From positions 309,844 to 373,843 of the forward strand of contig OV298644.1 of assembly GCA_923172585.1 (NCBI GenBank): DNA of 64,000 bases, given 5' to 3'. Positions 44,145 through 57,061 of this stretch are shown piece by piece. The position numbers and the translations under genes were made by a program. The DNA comes from Haemophilus influenzae (lineage in GTDB: Bacteria > Pseudomonadota > Gammaproteobacteria > Enterobacterales > Pasteurellaceae). The notes under the pieces were generated by a model. That model did not search any database, was not told where the DNA came from, and saw only the letters and a list, made by a program, of their open reading frames with translations. Positions within the stretch are counted from its first letter, which is position 1; every line of letters starts with the position of its first letter.

Positions 44145-45010
44145 TATTTCCAGCCTTTTGCTTTACAAATTAAATCGTAAGCAGCTTGAATCTGTTGAGT
44201 TTTTTCTTTTGCCATTTCCATCATTTCTGGCGGTAAACCTTTCGCCACAAGTTTATCTGGATGGTGTTCATTCATTAAACGACGATAAGCACGCTTAACA
44301 GTGCTTTGCTCGTCGGACTCAGTCACACCCAATACTTTATAGGCATCATTTAAAGTTGGGCCAGAAGCATGTTGGTAACCACCACTATTTTGTTGCTGAT
44401 ATTGGTAGCCACCTTGATATGCATCTTGTTGATATTGCTGATAAAAACCGCCTTGAGTAAAAGCTCGAGCAGCCATTTCCATCGCAATCATTTGTTCAAA
44501 TTGCATACGAGAAAGACCAAGTTCTTCAGCGATCACATAAAGCACTTCTTTCTCATTTTCGTGAAGTTCTGAATCGGCAAAAGCCGCTTGAACTTGCACT
44601 TGTAAGAACATTCGCAATAAATCAGCACGTTGCCCACAACCAATGCGAAATTCACGGATAACTTGACGAATCGGGAAATCAGATTCTTTACCACGACGAA
44701 ACGCATCTTGCGCTAATTTACGCCCAGCATCATCCAGTTTAAGCTGAATCATTAATTGATTAGCTAATTGAATATCTTCTTCTGTTACACGCCCTTTCGA
44801 TTTACTTAAATGCCCTAACACCGCAAAGGTGGTTTGCATAAACAAGTCTTGACGCGTTGTTTTCTTTTTAAAGAAACTAGAACTTACTGAGCCAAGTTCA
44901 TACAATTTTTTATCTGCAATAGAACCTAAAATGAGCCCAGCAATCGCACCAAAAAATCCACCAACTTTCCAACCTAAAAATACGCCTATAATTTTTCCAA
45001 TAAATTCCAT
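44144..45010 (-). CDS. djlA: Co-chaperone DjlA
   Basis: Membrane-anchored J-domain protein that stimulates DnaK. The 288-residue protein has an N-terminal glycine-rich membrane helix ([20 protein letters not shown]) and a TerB-like central domain ([20 protein letters not shown]). A Gln and Gly-rich linker follows, and the C-terminal J domain has the HPD motif in [12 protein letters not shown]. The stop overlaps the dusC start by one base, implying coupling. Intact. Confidence 0.93.
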   Translation of the reverse strand: MEFIGKIIGVFLGWKVGGFFGAIAGLILGSIADKKLYELGSVSSSFFKKKTTRQDLFMQTTFAVLGHLSKSKGRVTEEDIQLANQLMIQLKLDDAGRKLAQDAFRRGKESDFPIRQVIREFRIGCGQRADLLRMFLQVQVQAAFADSELHENEKEVLYVIAEELGLSRMQFEQMIAMEMAARAFTQGGFYQQYQQDAYQGGYQYQQQNSGGYQHASGPTLNDAYKVLGVTESDEQSTVKRAYRRLMNEHHPDKLVAKGLPPEMMEMAKEKTQQIQAAYDLICKAKGWK

Positions 45011-45088
45011 TCTTTCCTCTGTTAAGTCAAAGTGCGGTTATTTTTATAATGTTATTTATAATGATGATAAAAATTTATTTCTCAAGTT

Positions 45089-45730
45089 TTATACGCCAAA
45101 TTCGGCACGATAAGCACGCATTTCTGGCAAATGGCTACTGTATCGAGGATCTTGTTCGATAAATTGCATCAAATCATCTAAATCAATGATTGATAGCACT
45201 TGGCATTGATAATCACGTTCTACTTCTTGAATTGCTGAAAGCTCGCCTTTTCCTCGTTCCTTACGGTTTAGAGCGATCAATACCGCCGCAAGCTCTGCCT
45301 TATTTGCACTGATTAATTCCATAGATTCACGAATTGCAGTGCCAGCCGTAATCACGTCATCCACAAGCAAAATTTTTCCTTGCAATGGGCTACCAATTAA
45401 ATTGCCGCCCTCTCCGTGATCTTTCACTTCTTTACGATTAAAACACACGAGTTTATCAATACCATAACGATTAAATAACGCCACCGAAACTGACGTGCCA
45501 ATTGGAATACCTTTGTAAGCAGGGCCAAAAACCACATCAAAATCTACCGCACTTGCTTGAATTGCCGCAGCATAAAACTCGCCTAAACGTGCTAAATCTG
45601 CCCCCGTATTGAACAAACCCGCATTGAAGAAATACGGACTTTTACGCCCTGATTTCAAAGTAAACTCGCCGAATTTCAATACATTTCGGCTTAAAGCAAA
45701 TTCGATAAAATCGCGTTTATATTGTTCCAT
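45089..45730 (-). CDS. pyrE: Orotate phosphoribosyltransferase
   Basis: PyrE joins orotate and PRPP to make OMP in pyrimidine synthesis. The 213-residue protein shows [20 protein letters not shown] near residue 25, [15 protein letters not shown] near 73, and the PRPP loop [19 protein letters not shown] near 120. It lies 23 bases after rph, the same rph-pyrE order as in E. coli. Intact. Confidence 0.96.
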   Translation of the reverse strand: MEQYKRDFIEFALSRNVLKFGEFTLKSGRKSPYFFNAGLFNTGADLARLGEFYAAAIQASAVDFDVVFGPAYKGIPIGTSVSVALFNRYGIDKLVCFNRKEVKDHGEGGNLIGSPLQGKILLVDDVITAGTAIRESMELISANKAELAAVLIALNRKERGKGELSAIQEVERDYQCQVLSIIDLDDLMQFIEQDPRYSSHLPEMRAYRAEFGV

Positions 45731-45753
45731 TTTTTAACTCCTATAAACTGTGT

Positions 45754-46470
45754 TTATAAGCCTAGCGCTTCACGTTGAGCGATGAAAATTTGATTACAGC
45801 CTTGTTTCGCTAAATCTAATAATGTTAATAATTCTTCATGGCTAAATGGCTCGCCTTCTGCAGTGCCTTGCACCTCAATCATTCGACCATCTTCCATCAT
45901 CACAACATTCATATCGGTTTCCGCTGCAGAATCTTCCACATATTCCAAATCACAAACAGCTTGACCATCAACAATCCCTACAGAAATTGCCGAAACTAGC
46001 CCTTTAATGGGGTTAGTTTTTAACGTGCCATTCTCAATTAAACCGTTGATCGCATCACATAATGCGACTGCAGCACCAGTAATGGATGCAGTTCGTGTGC
46101 CGCCATCCGCTTGAATAACATCACAATCTAAAGTAATCGCACGTTCACCCAGTGCTTTAAGATCCACCATGGCACGCAAAGAGCGGGCAATTAAGCGTTG
46201 AATTTCCATTGTGCGTCCGCCTTGTTTACCTTTAGCCGCCTCACGTTGCATACGACTATGTGTTGAACGTGGCAACATTCCATATTCAGCCGTTACCCAA
46301 CCTTGCCCTTGTCCTTTTAAGAAACGTAGCACAGCATCTTCCACTGTTGCAGTACAAAGCACTTTGGTGTCCCCAAATTCAACAAGCACAGAACCTTCAG
46401 CATGCTTGGTGTAGTTACGGGTAATTTTAATTTGGCGGGGTTGATTATTTTCTCGATTATTTGGACGCAT
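45754..46470 (-). CDS. rph: Ribonuclease PH
   Basis: Rph trims tRNA 3' ends phosphorolytically. The 238-residue protein contains [11 protein letters not shown] near residue 35, [20 protein letters not shown] near 58, [20 protein letters not shown] near 115, and [20 protein letters not shown] near 175. Full length, unlike the truncated form in E. coli K-12. It precedes pyrE and follows tRNA-Ala and gltX in the direction of transcription. Last intact protein gene of the window. Confidence 0.96.
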   Translation of the reverse strand: MRPNNRENNQPRQIKITRNYTKHAEGSVLVEFGDTKVLCTATVEDAVLRFLKGQGQGWVTAEYGMLPRSTHSRMQREAAKGKQGGRTMEIQRLIARSLRAMVDLKALGERAITLDCDVIQADGGTRTASITGAAVALCDAINGLIENGTLKTNPIKGLVSAISVGIVDGQAVCDLEYVEDSAAETDMNVVMMEDGRMIEVQGTAEGEPFSHEELLTLLDLAKQGCNQIFIAQREALGL

Positions 46471-46578
46471 AATTATTCCTTGATATGGTTTCGAACGATG
46501 TAATAAAAAAGCGCACTATTCTAGCACGCTTTAGTTTTTATTTTTGTTAAAATTCACTAAGATATTGATTATTGATAA

Positions 46579-46607
46579 TAAAAAAGCAAGGTAAATAACC
46601 TTGCTTT
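46579..46607 (-). terminator. Terminator downstream of tRNA-Ala
   Basis: AAAGCAAGGT (46583-46592) pairs perfectly with ACCTTGCTTT (46598-46607). On the minus strand it is followed by a T run, 8 bases past the tRNA CCA end. Confidence 0.85.
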
Positions 46608-46614
46608 ATTAATT

Positions 46615-46690
46615 TGGTGGAGATAATCGGGATCGAACCGACGACCTCTTGAATGCCATTCTTGCGAGCTATTATCTGAACTATTAAAAA
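46615..46690 (-). tRNA. tRNA-Ala(GGC), 5' half corrupted
   Basis: The 3' half is perfect: CCA end, T arm with GGTTCGATCC, and anticodon loop with GGC (complement of 46651-46661, GAATGCCATTC). From about 46661 towards the tRNA 5' end the sequence shows inserted and missing bases, though the D-arm pattern AGCTCAG-like text is still discernible. In E. coli alaX/alaW (also GGC) lie near gltX, which matches the gltX found just beyond. The break point inside the gene marks the start of the unreliable tail. Confidence 0.75.
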
Positions 46691-47049
46691 ACAAAGCATT
46701 AAGCGACTTGTATTATAAAAAATTATAGCTATTGGCTGTCTAATACATTTATCAGTTGTTTATCACTGATAAAAAATTAACACATGTACATGACACATAA
46801 ATCAATCTAGCGCTAGAGATACGTGCATACGCAGAACTGTGATCGAAACCACTAGGGTAAATCCATTGATGGCAGATCTACACCAGCATCTCACACCGAG
46901 ACAGCGTAATGGAATGCCAACTGAATCCCATGCCCACCTCTAGTTCAGCAGCCGTTTGTTCTTTAGCATGGCTAAGTGATATAGCTGTAAAAACCATGCT
47001 TAAAAAAGTGCCAGCTTAATTTTCTCTCCTCTATGCAAGCAAGCCAGCT
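46691..47049. other. Error-rich stretch between tRNA-Ala and gltX
   Basis: About 360 bases without a readable gene. Around 46830-46870 a phrase like GATCGAAACCACTAGGG hints at a second damaged tRNA in the same orientation, but no cloverleaf can be rebuilt by eye. Confidence 0.3.
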
Positions 47050-48290
47050 TGCATAGGCGATCTTGCGAATTGAAACATTCGCATAATCGCCTGTCAGCTT
47101 CATAAAAGGTTATCAAACTATTTACACAAGAATCTCAGTCGTGCTCATGACATTGCAATTGATCTTTTAAGGGGATTATGCAACGCTGCGCAATAATGGT
47201 GATTATTTCAGTTCATGCAGGACCATTAGCTTATTTGACTTGATCTATTGTAATGCCATTCAAGGTTTAGTTTAGCCAACATATGCGTCTGGCGGTAAAT
47301 CTACAGACGAAGATTTAACTAATTCATTTATCGGAAATCATAAGGAATGCTATCTCAGTATGAAACGTGCTCGAATTCGGAAAGGTATTTCATCGAGACT
47401 GAATCTTTACCTTCGTCCTCCATGTCATCAAACACATAAGAACAAGATAGTCACAAACCTTCTGGTGAGTAACCATCATCACGATATTGCATCACTCTTA
47501 CTACGCCATGTTCCGATATTGCACCATTATGACCATAATCGATTAGTATAGTGATGTAGTGGAATTAGAATTCCCAATCGCTTGTAAAATGTATAATATT
47601 GGCGAGGCGTGTTGTTGATATGATCTTCGTAACGTCATCACGATTCTCCCTGTTCCACAGTCATCGTAATCAACTACACAGAAGTTGATAAGTTGGAGAA
47701 CCAGTCTAGTGCGACGAATAATAAGATCATCAAAGCTCACTGTTGCTGATTTCAAAGCAAACGCATAATTAGACAAAATACAATTCATATTTAATGCCTG
47801 ATAGTTGGATTTAGATAAAAACGCCATTATCAAATTTGTATCAATGCCTGTTATAAAATTGTGAAATTTATAAGTGGACGTGAATATAACTCGTCAATTA
47901 CTATAATTGTTCTCTACTCAGTATAGGCTACTTAATGCTGAAGTCTTCTTGAGTATCATATAGACGATCCAACCTGCATTAGGACTATAAACAATGATTT
48001 TGCTAACAACCTTGTTAAGATGCAATTCATAACCATTAAAGCTTGGTATAACAACAAAGCATTATCCGCTAGAGATATTGCATCATGTTTGCCATTGAAA
48101 ATGACATTCCATCGTCTTTGTAATGTCACGCATAGAAATCCATGATTAACATCGGTAAATCATGCCAATCCGAACATAAATAGCCTGCATAAACAATTCA
48201 GATAAAACGTTCAGTTTTGACATATCCTCATAATGAAAATGCATACCTGATTTAACTAGGAGCATAAAAGTAGTACCACTTATTGACCAT
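47050..48290 (-). pseudogene. gltX: Corrupted gltX (glutamyl-tRNA synthetase), first copy
   Basis: On the minus strand the pieces FDDLIIRRT (near 47720) and NFCVV (near 47655) are followed by ATCAACAACACGCCTCGCCA (near 47610), which codes the conserved NNTPRQ in another frame. VMQYRDDGY (near 47480) follows in the order expected for GluRS. Single-base insertions, deletions and substitutions break every frame. GltX is essential, and the only other copy in the window (57.06 kb) is also broken, so these must be sequence errors rather than gene loss. Ends are estimated. Confidence 0.75.
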
Positions 48291-48606
48291 TTGAGATATA
48301 AAATATAAAAACACTTATCGCAATTTTATACCATAATTATACGTTATTTAATAAAAATATGATAGGTATAAATACTACCTGACAATTCTAATTAAAAAAT
48401 AAGCGGATATTACTTATTGGTACAACACAATAAACAAAATATATAAATAAGGGATCTCACTGAAAATGTTACATTCCCACTATTATCAAACCTTCAAATT
48501 AAGTAAGATGACACTTTGGCATTACCTCTTACTAAAAAGCGGAGTCTTAACAGTATCGTTATAACTATTCTAACAAGTATTCTTAAAATTACTAAATTGA
48601 AATATG

Positions 48607-48968
48607 GGTGACCAGCACACTTGCAGAGCACCTCCTTAACAAGGATGTGGGCATGAGTCATAACGAGCCCCCTATTCGCAAAAGTTTCTCGTACTAGAAA
48701 ATTACCTGTTCCACCAACTCTCACAAGTGCGTAAATGACACTGAGAGCAACCTAGCCACAGGATATTGTTCGAGAGCGAAGCTCCTCATTAAAGAGGATA
48801 TGGGCGACACGGATTATGCTACCGTTAATGCTTCCAACAAGTACTACTGTTACTATCAAATTTACCGAAGAGTTAGGTTAGCTTATATGATCAGGCGATT
48901 AGCTCAGTTGGGAGAGCAACTAACATATAAAAGGAGGGTCACTGGTTGAGACGCAGTATCGCCCACCA
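48607..48968 (+). tRNA. Array of damaged tRNA-Val genes
   Basis: The best preserved unit is 48894-48968: GGCGATTAGCTCAGTTGGGA, a damaged anticodon arm ending AGGAGGGTCACTGGTT, and GCCCACCA at the end. Similar but more damaged units begin near 48607 (GGGTGA, GAGCACCTCC, ACAAGGA) and between 48726 and 48830, where GAGAGC and GGATATG phrases repeat. E. coli has valU-valX-valY-lysV divergent from gltX, the same layout. Anticodon and exact copy number cannot be read. Confidence 0.55.
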
Positions 48969-51218
48969 TTTAAAATTAATAACCACACAATTTACTGGCG
49001 CCTTAAATTCGAACTTAGAGCGGTCAGCGTGATTTAAGCCACCATATAAATATCATGTAACTGCATTAACCTGGATAACACAATTTGACACGATATTTCT
49101 ATTAACAAATTACACGATTAGCTCAACTTTTGATAATCTATCGTTGCGCTTATATGCCGAAGATATATACCATCCCTTGCAGTTAGAGTCACTGTTTTGA
49201 CTACGCCAAAGTAAGTTGCTATATTTGCTTCATTTGCGGTAAAATACTTCATTACGTTTTTATTTGGCAAATTCCATTAGTGTTAAGCACCCAGTCAGCA
49301 TCATGTCTAAATTTTATGTTTAAATTAGATGCATTAGCTTAATGATTCGATCCGTAATTTACGCGCTTTGTAAGATTATCAACAATGCGATTTTTGGTTA
49401 ATTAGCATCACTACCGCTACTGAAGGGATTATTGCTAACACTCCTGGCAACATTTAAATCATTACGGGTGCTGACTTGAAGGTTAGCAAAGCTAAAGACC
49501 TGCTTAAGATTGCGATCTTTGGCTTTAGTGATAATGACAAGTTTATTAGGGATTAAAATTTTTGAGCATTCTGCAGTTTTGTTATCAATTTATTTGTTGA
49601 GGGCAATGCCAGAAATTGCGATACAAAAATGATCGAATACTTGCGTATTAATGGTGTGTGACAATTACAACTTATCAATTACTTACGCTACAGTTTTGAT
49701 AACTTGACAGATGCTAGAAGCTCTATTAGCAATTTGCCTTGTCATTGCCGCAGTCTACTATACATACAACATGTCTGAATTCGAAAGCGCCGTTTTCTAA
49801 TAATCCATTAGTGGAACTAACTCAGTTTGAACCTTGAGAAATGCTGGTATTATCTGAATTAACTGAATTGCTGTCGATGATTTAGCGTCAGATACAGCCT
49901 TATCAATATTTGATATTCGGCTTACAGCACTAACCATTCGAGTAGTTAAACAGCAGATCAGATCAAAAGATGCTTGATCTAGTGTACCTTGTGCACATTT
50001 ATAACGCATTAATTCAGCGCATACTGCGCTGATAATTAAACCAGTTTGTCCAGCTACAGGAATCTAGTCTGTAAAAACGTTACCAACCTCCAGTTTAGTT
50101 TTGTAAAATTTAGCAGTCACCAAAGTTGATACACCAAGATTGAATCAAAACCATCTAAAGTTAATAATCTCGTTAGCAATGCTTATTACACTCATTAGAC
50201 TCAATTTACTTGATGCTACACTTTGATTAATCACCTCTCAGGATATAGTTGATAAATTATGAAGTACTTAAAAATGATGGTAAACACGCATCATGCATAA
50301 AAAACTTCATTACGCCTTTGTTATTATAGTCAGGTGTCAGCTTTGCAAAAGATCATGGTAAATATTGCACCATCAAAATGGGCATTGAGAGGACATAAGT
50401 AATCAAATGAATTGATCTGAAGTGCTACAAGGTATCGTCATTGAATGATAATAATCAATACGTAATTATAAACATAGAACGAAGCCTTTGATTAGTGAAA
50501 TAAATAAATATATCACATGCAAATTATAAGCGATCCATGCAAAAAGAAGTTACAATCACCAATGTTTGATATTAAGCAATCAAAGTAATGAAGTATTGCA
50601 CTGACCTCACTTATACAACATTGTCGTCTGATATAGTTGAGCGTTGGCATTTATGAAAAAGTAACTTTTTACGCAACTAATACGACAGATTGTACTATTT
50701 TGACAAAATGTTAGCGAACTACATCAAGCTGAAAATAATTCTGAAAACGAATATCGACAAAGTCCGCATTAAGTAACGCAATATGATATAAGAACTAATG
50801 GTGCCGATAACAAATTTGAAGCAACGTTATGAACTTCCATATTGCAGGATTGACCAAATTTAAAAGTTAACGTAGTTGATTCACCAATTATAAAACAACA
50901 CAGACTAAATTTAGTACGGCAAAATAGAAATAATTCTGAAAGTTACCAGACGCCATTTAATTAATGATGAAATTTCATTAGATCACAATTGCAAAAGTTG
51001 ATCCACCATAAGTATTATCAATGAAATAAGCAAGCAAATACAGCCAATAAATGATTACAACTTTGGAATTATCGACTGTTGTAATCAACTTAAACCATAT
51101 AGTAACATTTGCGATATCAATAACAAAAATAAGCATAAAATTGAGCACAAAAAAGTTAAAAAGAAAATCTTAAAACTAACGAAAAAATGATCCGATAGCT
51201 AAATACATCATTTTAATA
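48969..51218. other. Error-rich region without a recognisable gene
   Basis: About 2.25 kb with frequent stops in all frames and no domain I can name. Composition is still roughly balanced between A and T at first, becoming more A-rich after 50 kb. By position it should hold the gene or genes between the tRNA-Val array and yihY, plus the yihY 3' end. Confidence 0.35.
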
Positions 51219-51460
51219 TACGAACTAATCCCAATGCTCGCCTCATTAATAAGTGGACCAAGTGACAAAATCATCCAATAAATCGCAAAAAGAAAGAAAG
51301 CGGAGAGCGAGATTGACTATTTCTAACCATACTTTTAAGTGTTCGGTCGATGTTATTAATTAGCATCAAGGCAACGGAAATTAAACTCACAATTCCCACC
51401 GATATTATTAATTGAGCTTGATACAAATTCATCCATATATTCGCAACCACCATATCACGC
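51219..51460 (-). pseudogene. yihY: Fragment of a YihY-family (UPF0761) membrane protein
   Basis: The minus strand reads GIVSLISVALMLINNIDRTL, then after a frame change YWMILSLGPLI and ASIGISSY. These are consecutive conserved segments of YihY/UPF0761 (once called RNase BN). The phrases are cleaner than the surrounding text. The rest of the gene, about 600 further bases on both sides, is too corrupted to outline. It shows that genuine chromosomal sequence beyond gltX continues to at least 51.5 kb. Confidence 0.6.
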
Positions 51461-52700
51461 GCTTATGATTCAAAATTATAAAATAAAATACTATCTTTAC
51501 GGTCCACGTCACTAATCAGCTGAAGACAGAAAAAGCTAAAGAAGAAAAAAGAACAATAACTATAGCTAGTAAGACTATCAACTTGTGCTAGTAAGTCAAT
51601 GCACCAGCAACTTGATTAAGTTTATTCTCTAGAAAAAACGTCTCCTAAAATAAAAATCCAAAATTTTTAAATGAAATCATAAAAATCACCCCACAACAAT
51701 GTTTACTAAATTTGTGCACCGAAACCACATACACCAAGAGTTGTTTAATTGTAGGCAGAACACTGAACGAATAAGCAAAAAATACCAACGAGTTCATCAA
51801 ATTTCCCAAAAATTGACCGTTCTTGATGAGATTTTACCCTCAATCACCTTGACAAGAAAATAGCCTTGAATTCCACCGCACTCGATATTGCGGAAGCAAA
51901 CTTTCCATTTTAGAATTTCTAATCACCATAGAACAACCAGTAGTAATAGTCCGCCCATTCTTGCAATAAGCCAGGCTCATAATAAAGTTTGTAATGGCTA
52001 TGGCAAGGTTGACAATATAAACAATTTAAAGATTTCATAAGTTCTAATACACAAAACCTCAGTATAGTTGCCTACACTTGCAATAATTAGGCAAATCCTA
52101 ATCAAATTTATTCGCCAACAATACTGACGTAATGACAAATAGAAGAACATAGACAGTCATCTGAAAAGTGCGAGTTAAATGATCACATAATTGACCCGCG
52201 CCGTTTTTGATACGTATCTCAAACGGATATCTTCACGATCGAGAAATTATCAAAACTAATCTACTTACAATCCAACTCTAAATGACTGCTATATAGATTA
52301 CAGTTACGGTATAATAAGACAGATATAAATGACGAATTATTATTTGCGGATAAGGACGGGCGAGTAATTTTAGGCCTTAATCGCTAATGCTCACATCGGC
52401 ATTTCCAGTTTCAATAAATACAGTAACATAAGACATCCACTAAGCCCAGTGGGATAAACAATAGCAGTAGCATCTATGTTCGCGTGTTTTTTGATAAACG
52501 CTCAAAAGCGTTACAGGCATAGCATAAATCATCAAAATGGGTGATACCGAAATTGTGATAACGATACGCCAATACATACAACTGTCTTAAATCATAGAGA
52601 CATCAAAAACATTAAGTTTTCTCCGTATACTCGCAGTATCAATCATTGAAGAAAACAAGCTTTATATAATAAAGAAAGTTTAATTCTTAACCAAACAATC
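51461..52700. other. Error-rich region, nothing assigned
   Basis: Should hold the yihY 5' part on the minus strand and the next gene. Uptake-signal-like pieces (CCACCGCACTCG near 51880, AAAAGTGCGAGTT near 52165) suggest Haemophilus sequence. No protein could be followed. The inferred fold-back axis (about 52.6 kb) lies at its right end. Confidence 0.3.
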
Positions 52701-55700
52701 AACAGAAAAATAGTTTATTTAGCTCTCACCGTGATATTTTTTTAAACACAACAAACGTTTCCTTCCGCACCAAAGAATGAAAAAACTAAACAACATAAAA
52801 CTTTTACGAATCAGCTATCATACTGGCTACCATCGATAAAAATAAAGGTTACATGCTTTCATACTTGTCTTCCAATCTAAAAAGTAAGCTTTCAACTTAC
52901 TTTCTTTTTGATGACTCAAGAAAAATTTACGTGGAACTATGAACCGGAAAAAAGTTATTTGAATGATCATACATCTTTTATTACTTATTATACCGCTATC
53001 AGCAAAAACAAAAAATAATGAAATGATTGAAAAAAAAAACAAAAGTTTCTAAAAATATTTTATTCTATTACTAAAAATAAGATTTTAACAAAAGTAGATA
53101 TCTCTTTAAATGAAAAATAATGACGAAATTAATATGTCAGACATATTTCACTTAAACCTCACTAAAGCACAACGAAGCCATAAGCGCGCTATAGAACTCC
53201 TAAAAATTGTGTACCGAAGCAAACAGCGATATAGCGCAATACCAACAACATAATAACACAGTTCATTGTATGCCTGAAATTACTCGGATCAATTATAAGA
53301 TAGACACCACGTGATGCTAAATATTACCATATAAGTGATCACTAATTCATAACAATATTATGAAAACAAATAAACAGGAAGTTATCAATCTCAGTATCGG
53401 CAAATCACTGAATTAAACTAGCCAAGATAAAAATATGAAATCAAAACAAATCCATGCCAGATTAATCAGTACAACCAAATTGCAAAGCAACTTATAAAAG
53501 TACAATGGACATAAGATCTAGCACTGAATTGTACATTCAACCAATTTTAAAAATGCCGCCAACAGCAAAAAATTCACGTGTAGCAAACAAAGTGTAACCT
53601 ATCGAACATGATACATTAAATAACAAAAAATAAATAGCTAAATTTAGTCGGCTACAATATCGAACAAATCAACCTATCCAAACCAAAAACAAAAATTGAC
53701 ATTTGCAATACGCAATAAAGCAATAAACATTATGTATATAGCCAAGGCGAAAAATCAAAAATCATCTAGCCACGTAAAACCGCAATGAAGAGAAAAACAC
53801 ATTCTAATAAATAACACTTAATGCACAAAAAAACAAAATAAGGAAGAAAAAAAAATAATATTTGAAATCACAATGATCGTTCTTAAAAAATTAAAATATT
53901 TACACCAATCTTCAGATAAAAGCAAATTAATCACAATCTATATCTAAACTCAAAATTAGGAGAAGTTGTTTTAAAAAAGAAAAGAACAATACTTCACTAT
54001 CATTCAAATCAAAAAAGTCTAATAACTTTTAGTATTGACAGAACAACAACAAACTTAATATAAGACTCTAGAAAGCTAAAAATAAAGGCTAAGAATAAAC
54101 AAAAACGGTACAACTAAAATTAGACTACTGTCAAAAAACGTGTAATACCATTAAATAAAAAAACAATAATAAGGCAAAGAAGACGTTAAAATGAAAGCAT
54201 TTACTTTATGATCCCAGTACAAAGAATCAAGCAATTCTTAAAGAATATGTCCCAGACAAAAATTGAGATAACACCAATAAAAAATACTAAGTAAATAACA
54301 AAAAGAAACTGGTATAGCCAATATATTAGGCAATAATTTTTGTCTATAACGGCAGCAATTGTATCAATCAATTGCACAGAAGAAAAAAACTAATTACAAT
54401 ATTGGCAAACAACAAAGGGACAGTCTCCATTGTAGCGTAAAAATAACGGCAGTGATAAACGAAGTGCATTCGACAAAACACGAACAAAAATGCAACAAAT
54501 ATACATACCGAGCGATTTATGCGAAAAACTCGGAAACACCCGTCAGTAAATATAACGAAAGAATTACTCAAATAATTATACAATCCAGAACACTAATTGA
54601 TGGTATAAAGGCAAATCCTGTTCAAAATTCACTCGCAATTAATAAAGCTGCCCAAAAGCAGTTGAATAAAAGTAAAAAAATTAGAAGCTAAACAGATAAC
54701 TCATGTACAATCAATCATGGTCAATCATTGCAATAACACAACATCACCAATTGAATTCAATATTCCTTTCAACATCCTTACTCTCCTACAGCGCAAATTG
54801 ATAACACTCGTGACAAAATTGCAAGATCAAGCATTCAATATCCAAAGCAATCAAATAAAATGCTAAATAAAAATGATAATAACGCGAACAGCTAATCAGC
54901 AAATACAATAAGACTAAAGTGAAAGATAACTTACGCCAATCTTTAAATCGACACACAGAGAACGAATTACTGCGCCAAAAATCAAGTAAAGCACGCGAAC
55001 CAAAAAACGATTTTAACTCTGAAGAAATTCGTCAGATTGCGACATAAATCCCGGAATCAGTAGCAACAACAACGCCACTTGAATTAAGACGACATACGCC
55101 AAACAGAACATAAGCGTACGTGCGATCGCTTCCATAATCAGAATAACAATAAACCAAAATAATTTAGGTTAGAACAACCCATAAAAACAAAAGCATACTA
55201 AGGTCTTTTACGACCAATTCAACGCCACAAGCACCCAACTGCCAGAGATAGAGATATCGCAAAAGATACCTAAAACATACAGGCATAGACATAATAGCAC
55301 AAAGAATTGTGAGATAGGTGCCATTGGCTAGACGAATACTCTTGGCCGACAACAAGCTCAAAATCAAAACAAATAACTAAAAATCTGCATGCAAAATTCC
55401 TAAAGGCGACAAGCAACACAAAGACTAAGGTCGCAAAAAACAATGATTGCAAGTGCTATGAGTGTGAGTAAAAAAACAAGGACAACGCCAAAACAACCAG
55501 CAAAAAAAGAATTTATAAGACTTTAAACATATACAGCACAAAAATATGAGCAAATGACAAAAGAGTCACTATCGCTACGAGATATCAAACAAGGGAAAAT
55601 GTAGTGAAAAACTAACATAAATTTCAAATTCCTGCACTTCAGCAAAGAACCCAAATGAACCAACAGGTACGGTTTACATTAGATGGAAATTGTTGTCAAT

Positions 55701-57061
55701 TTTCTCAATAACAATACAGCAACAACTGCCACAAAACAAAAGCTAAATAAAATAAAGCGACAAGTATTAAAAAGCATCAAGCGACCACAGCACTGAATTT
55801 ATCATCGATAAAGATACATCAACAAAAAATAACGATAAACAACAACGCCGACAAGCTTCATCACCATCAGAAAAATCACGAAAATGGCAGCAGACAACAC
55901 ACATCAACCATAAAGCAAACAAACGAAAAAACCAAATTAACAAAGATTCAGGATGTAATTAAGCAGCAAGCGCTGAATGCCTGAAATTTAAAAGTTAAGC
56001 ACGATGGACGGAAATAGCAAAATAGAAAAATAAAAAACATAACAACCATCCCATCGAAAAATCAGCGTATATAAAAAATCACAAGCATGAATTAAAAAAA
56101 AGAAAAATATAAACCGATCATAAAATTTTGAACAGTCAAACTCCCTAAAAACTTATAAGTATGGATAAAAGTACATATGATAAGCCTAAATAAATAAAGC
56201 CAACGAAAACGAGCAAACAAGCTAGATAAATCAAATGAGAATTCTGATAAAAGTAAAAAGGAAGCCAAATACTCGAACAACGTGAATCCCCATAAAAGGA
56301 AAACAAATGGAAATCACCGATGCAAAACCTACAAGCACTAGTCGAAAATATAAAGCAGAAAAAATAATAAAATGAAAAGGAGCAAGAAATCTAATTGAAA
56401 CCACACCATCCCAACCCGAAAATCATAAGAAGCGTGTGTCTAAAGATATTCAACAATCAATGTAAAAAAAAAACAAATTAACGTACCAAAAGCGACGTAA
56501 AGGAAAAAGGTCTTGAATTGGGCAGGGAATGTAACCAATGCTTTAGAAAACGACGAAACTCTAACTGATACTCATCCCAGATCTAAAATAAGAAAACCAC
56601 CACACATATGAAAGAAAAATTTTATCAAAAGAAGGACGGCCAATACGAGCTTAGCCAGCCAAAAATGCTGACAATATAAAAAGAAAATCTAAATATACAA
56701 AAAAACAACAAGCAATATAAAGCAGTAATAACGAGATCACAAGCAGAGAAATCCAACCAGAAAACACCACCATAATAAGGAAACGAGCTCCAACAAAAAA
56801 CGCCCTAAATAAGTGAAAGCAGAAGTAACATAATAAAGTGCAAGAAAAGAATCGAATTCTGCAGATCAATAACTGAAATTAAATTTTGTAAAATTGGAGA
56901 AAAAATAAGCATAAAATAAAGCTGAAGATAATTTAGCAACGACAAACAAGACATAGTACATATAAAAAAAAAATAAATTATCAAAGAGAACAAATAAAAA
57001 TGAAACCGTAATGCGACAAAATAAATCAGTAATGAAAACGTAAAAGTAAGTACGCAATAAG
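52701..57061. other. A-rich, strand-asymmetric segment without genes
   Basis: Two 60-base lines counted by hand gave 29 A to 12 T (line at 53641) and 33 A to 6 T (line at 56701), whereas a line at 61501 has 20 A to 23 T. All frames are full of stops except short antisense openings created by the A bias. It ends sharply at 57061, where clean gltX coding sequence begins. It does not read as a mirror of 48.2-52.6 kb. Confidence 0.6.

Noticed and set aside
54359..54691. A 110-codon plus-strand open frame in the A-rich segment
   Set aside because: Lysine, asparagine and threonine-rich composition follows directly from the A bias; no ribosome site, no recognisable motif.
56651..57057. Several overlapping hydrophobic minus-strand frames rich in Phe, Leu and Tyr
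   Set aside because: They are the complement of A-rich text (TTT, TTA and TAT codons) and overlap one another in different frames; no membrane-protein family is evident.
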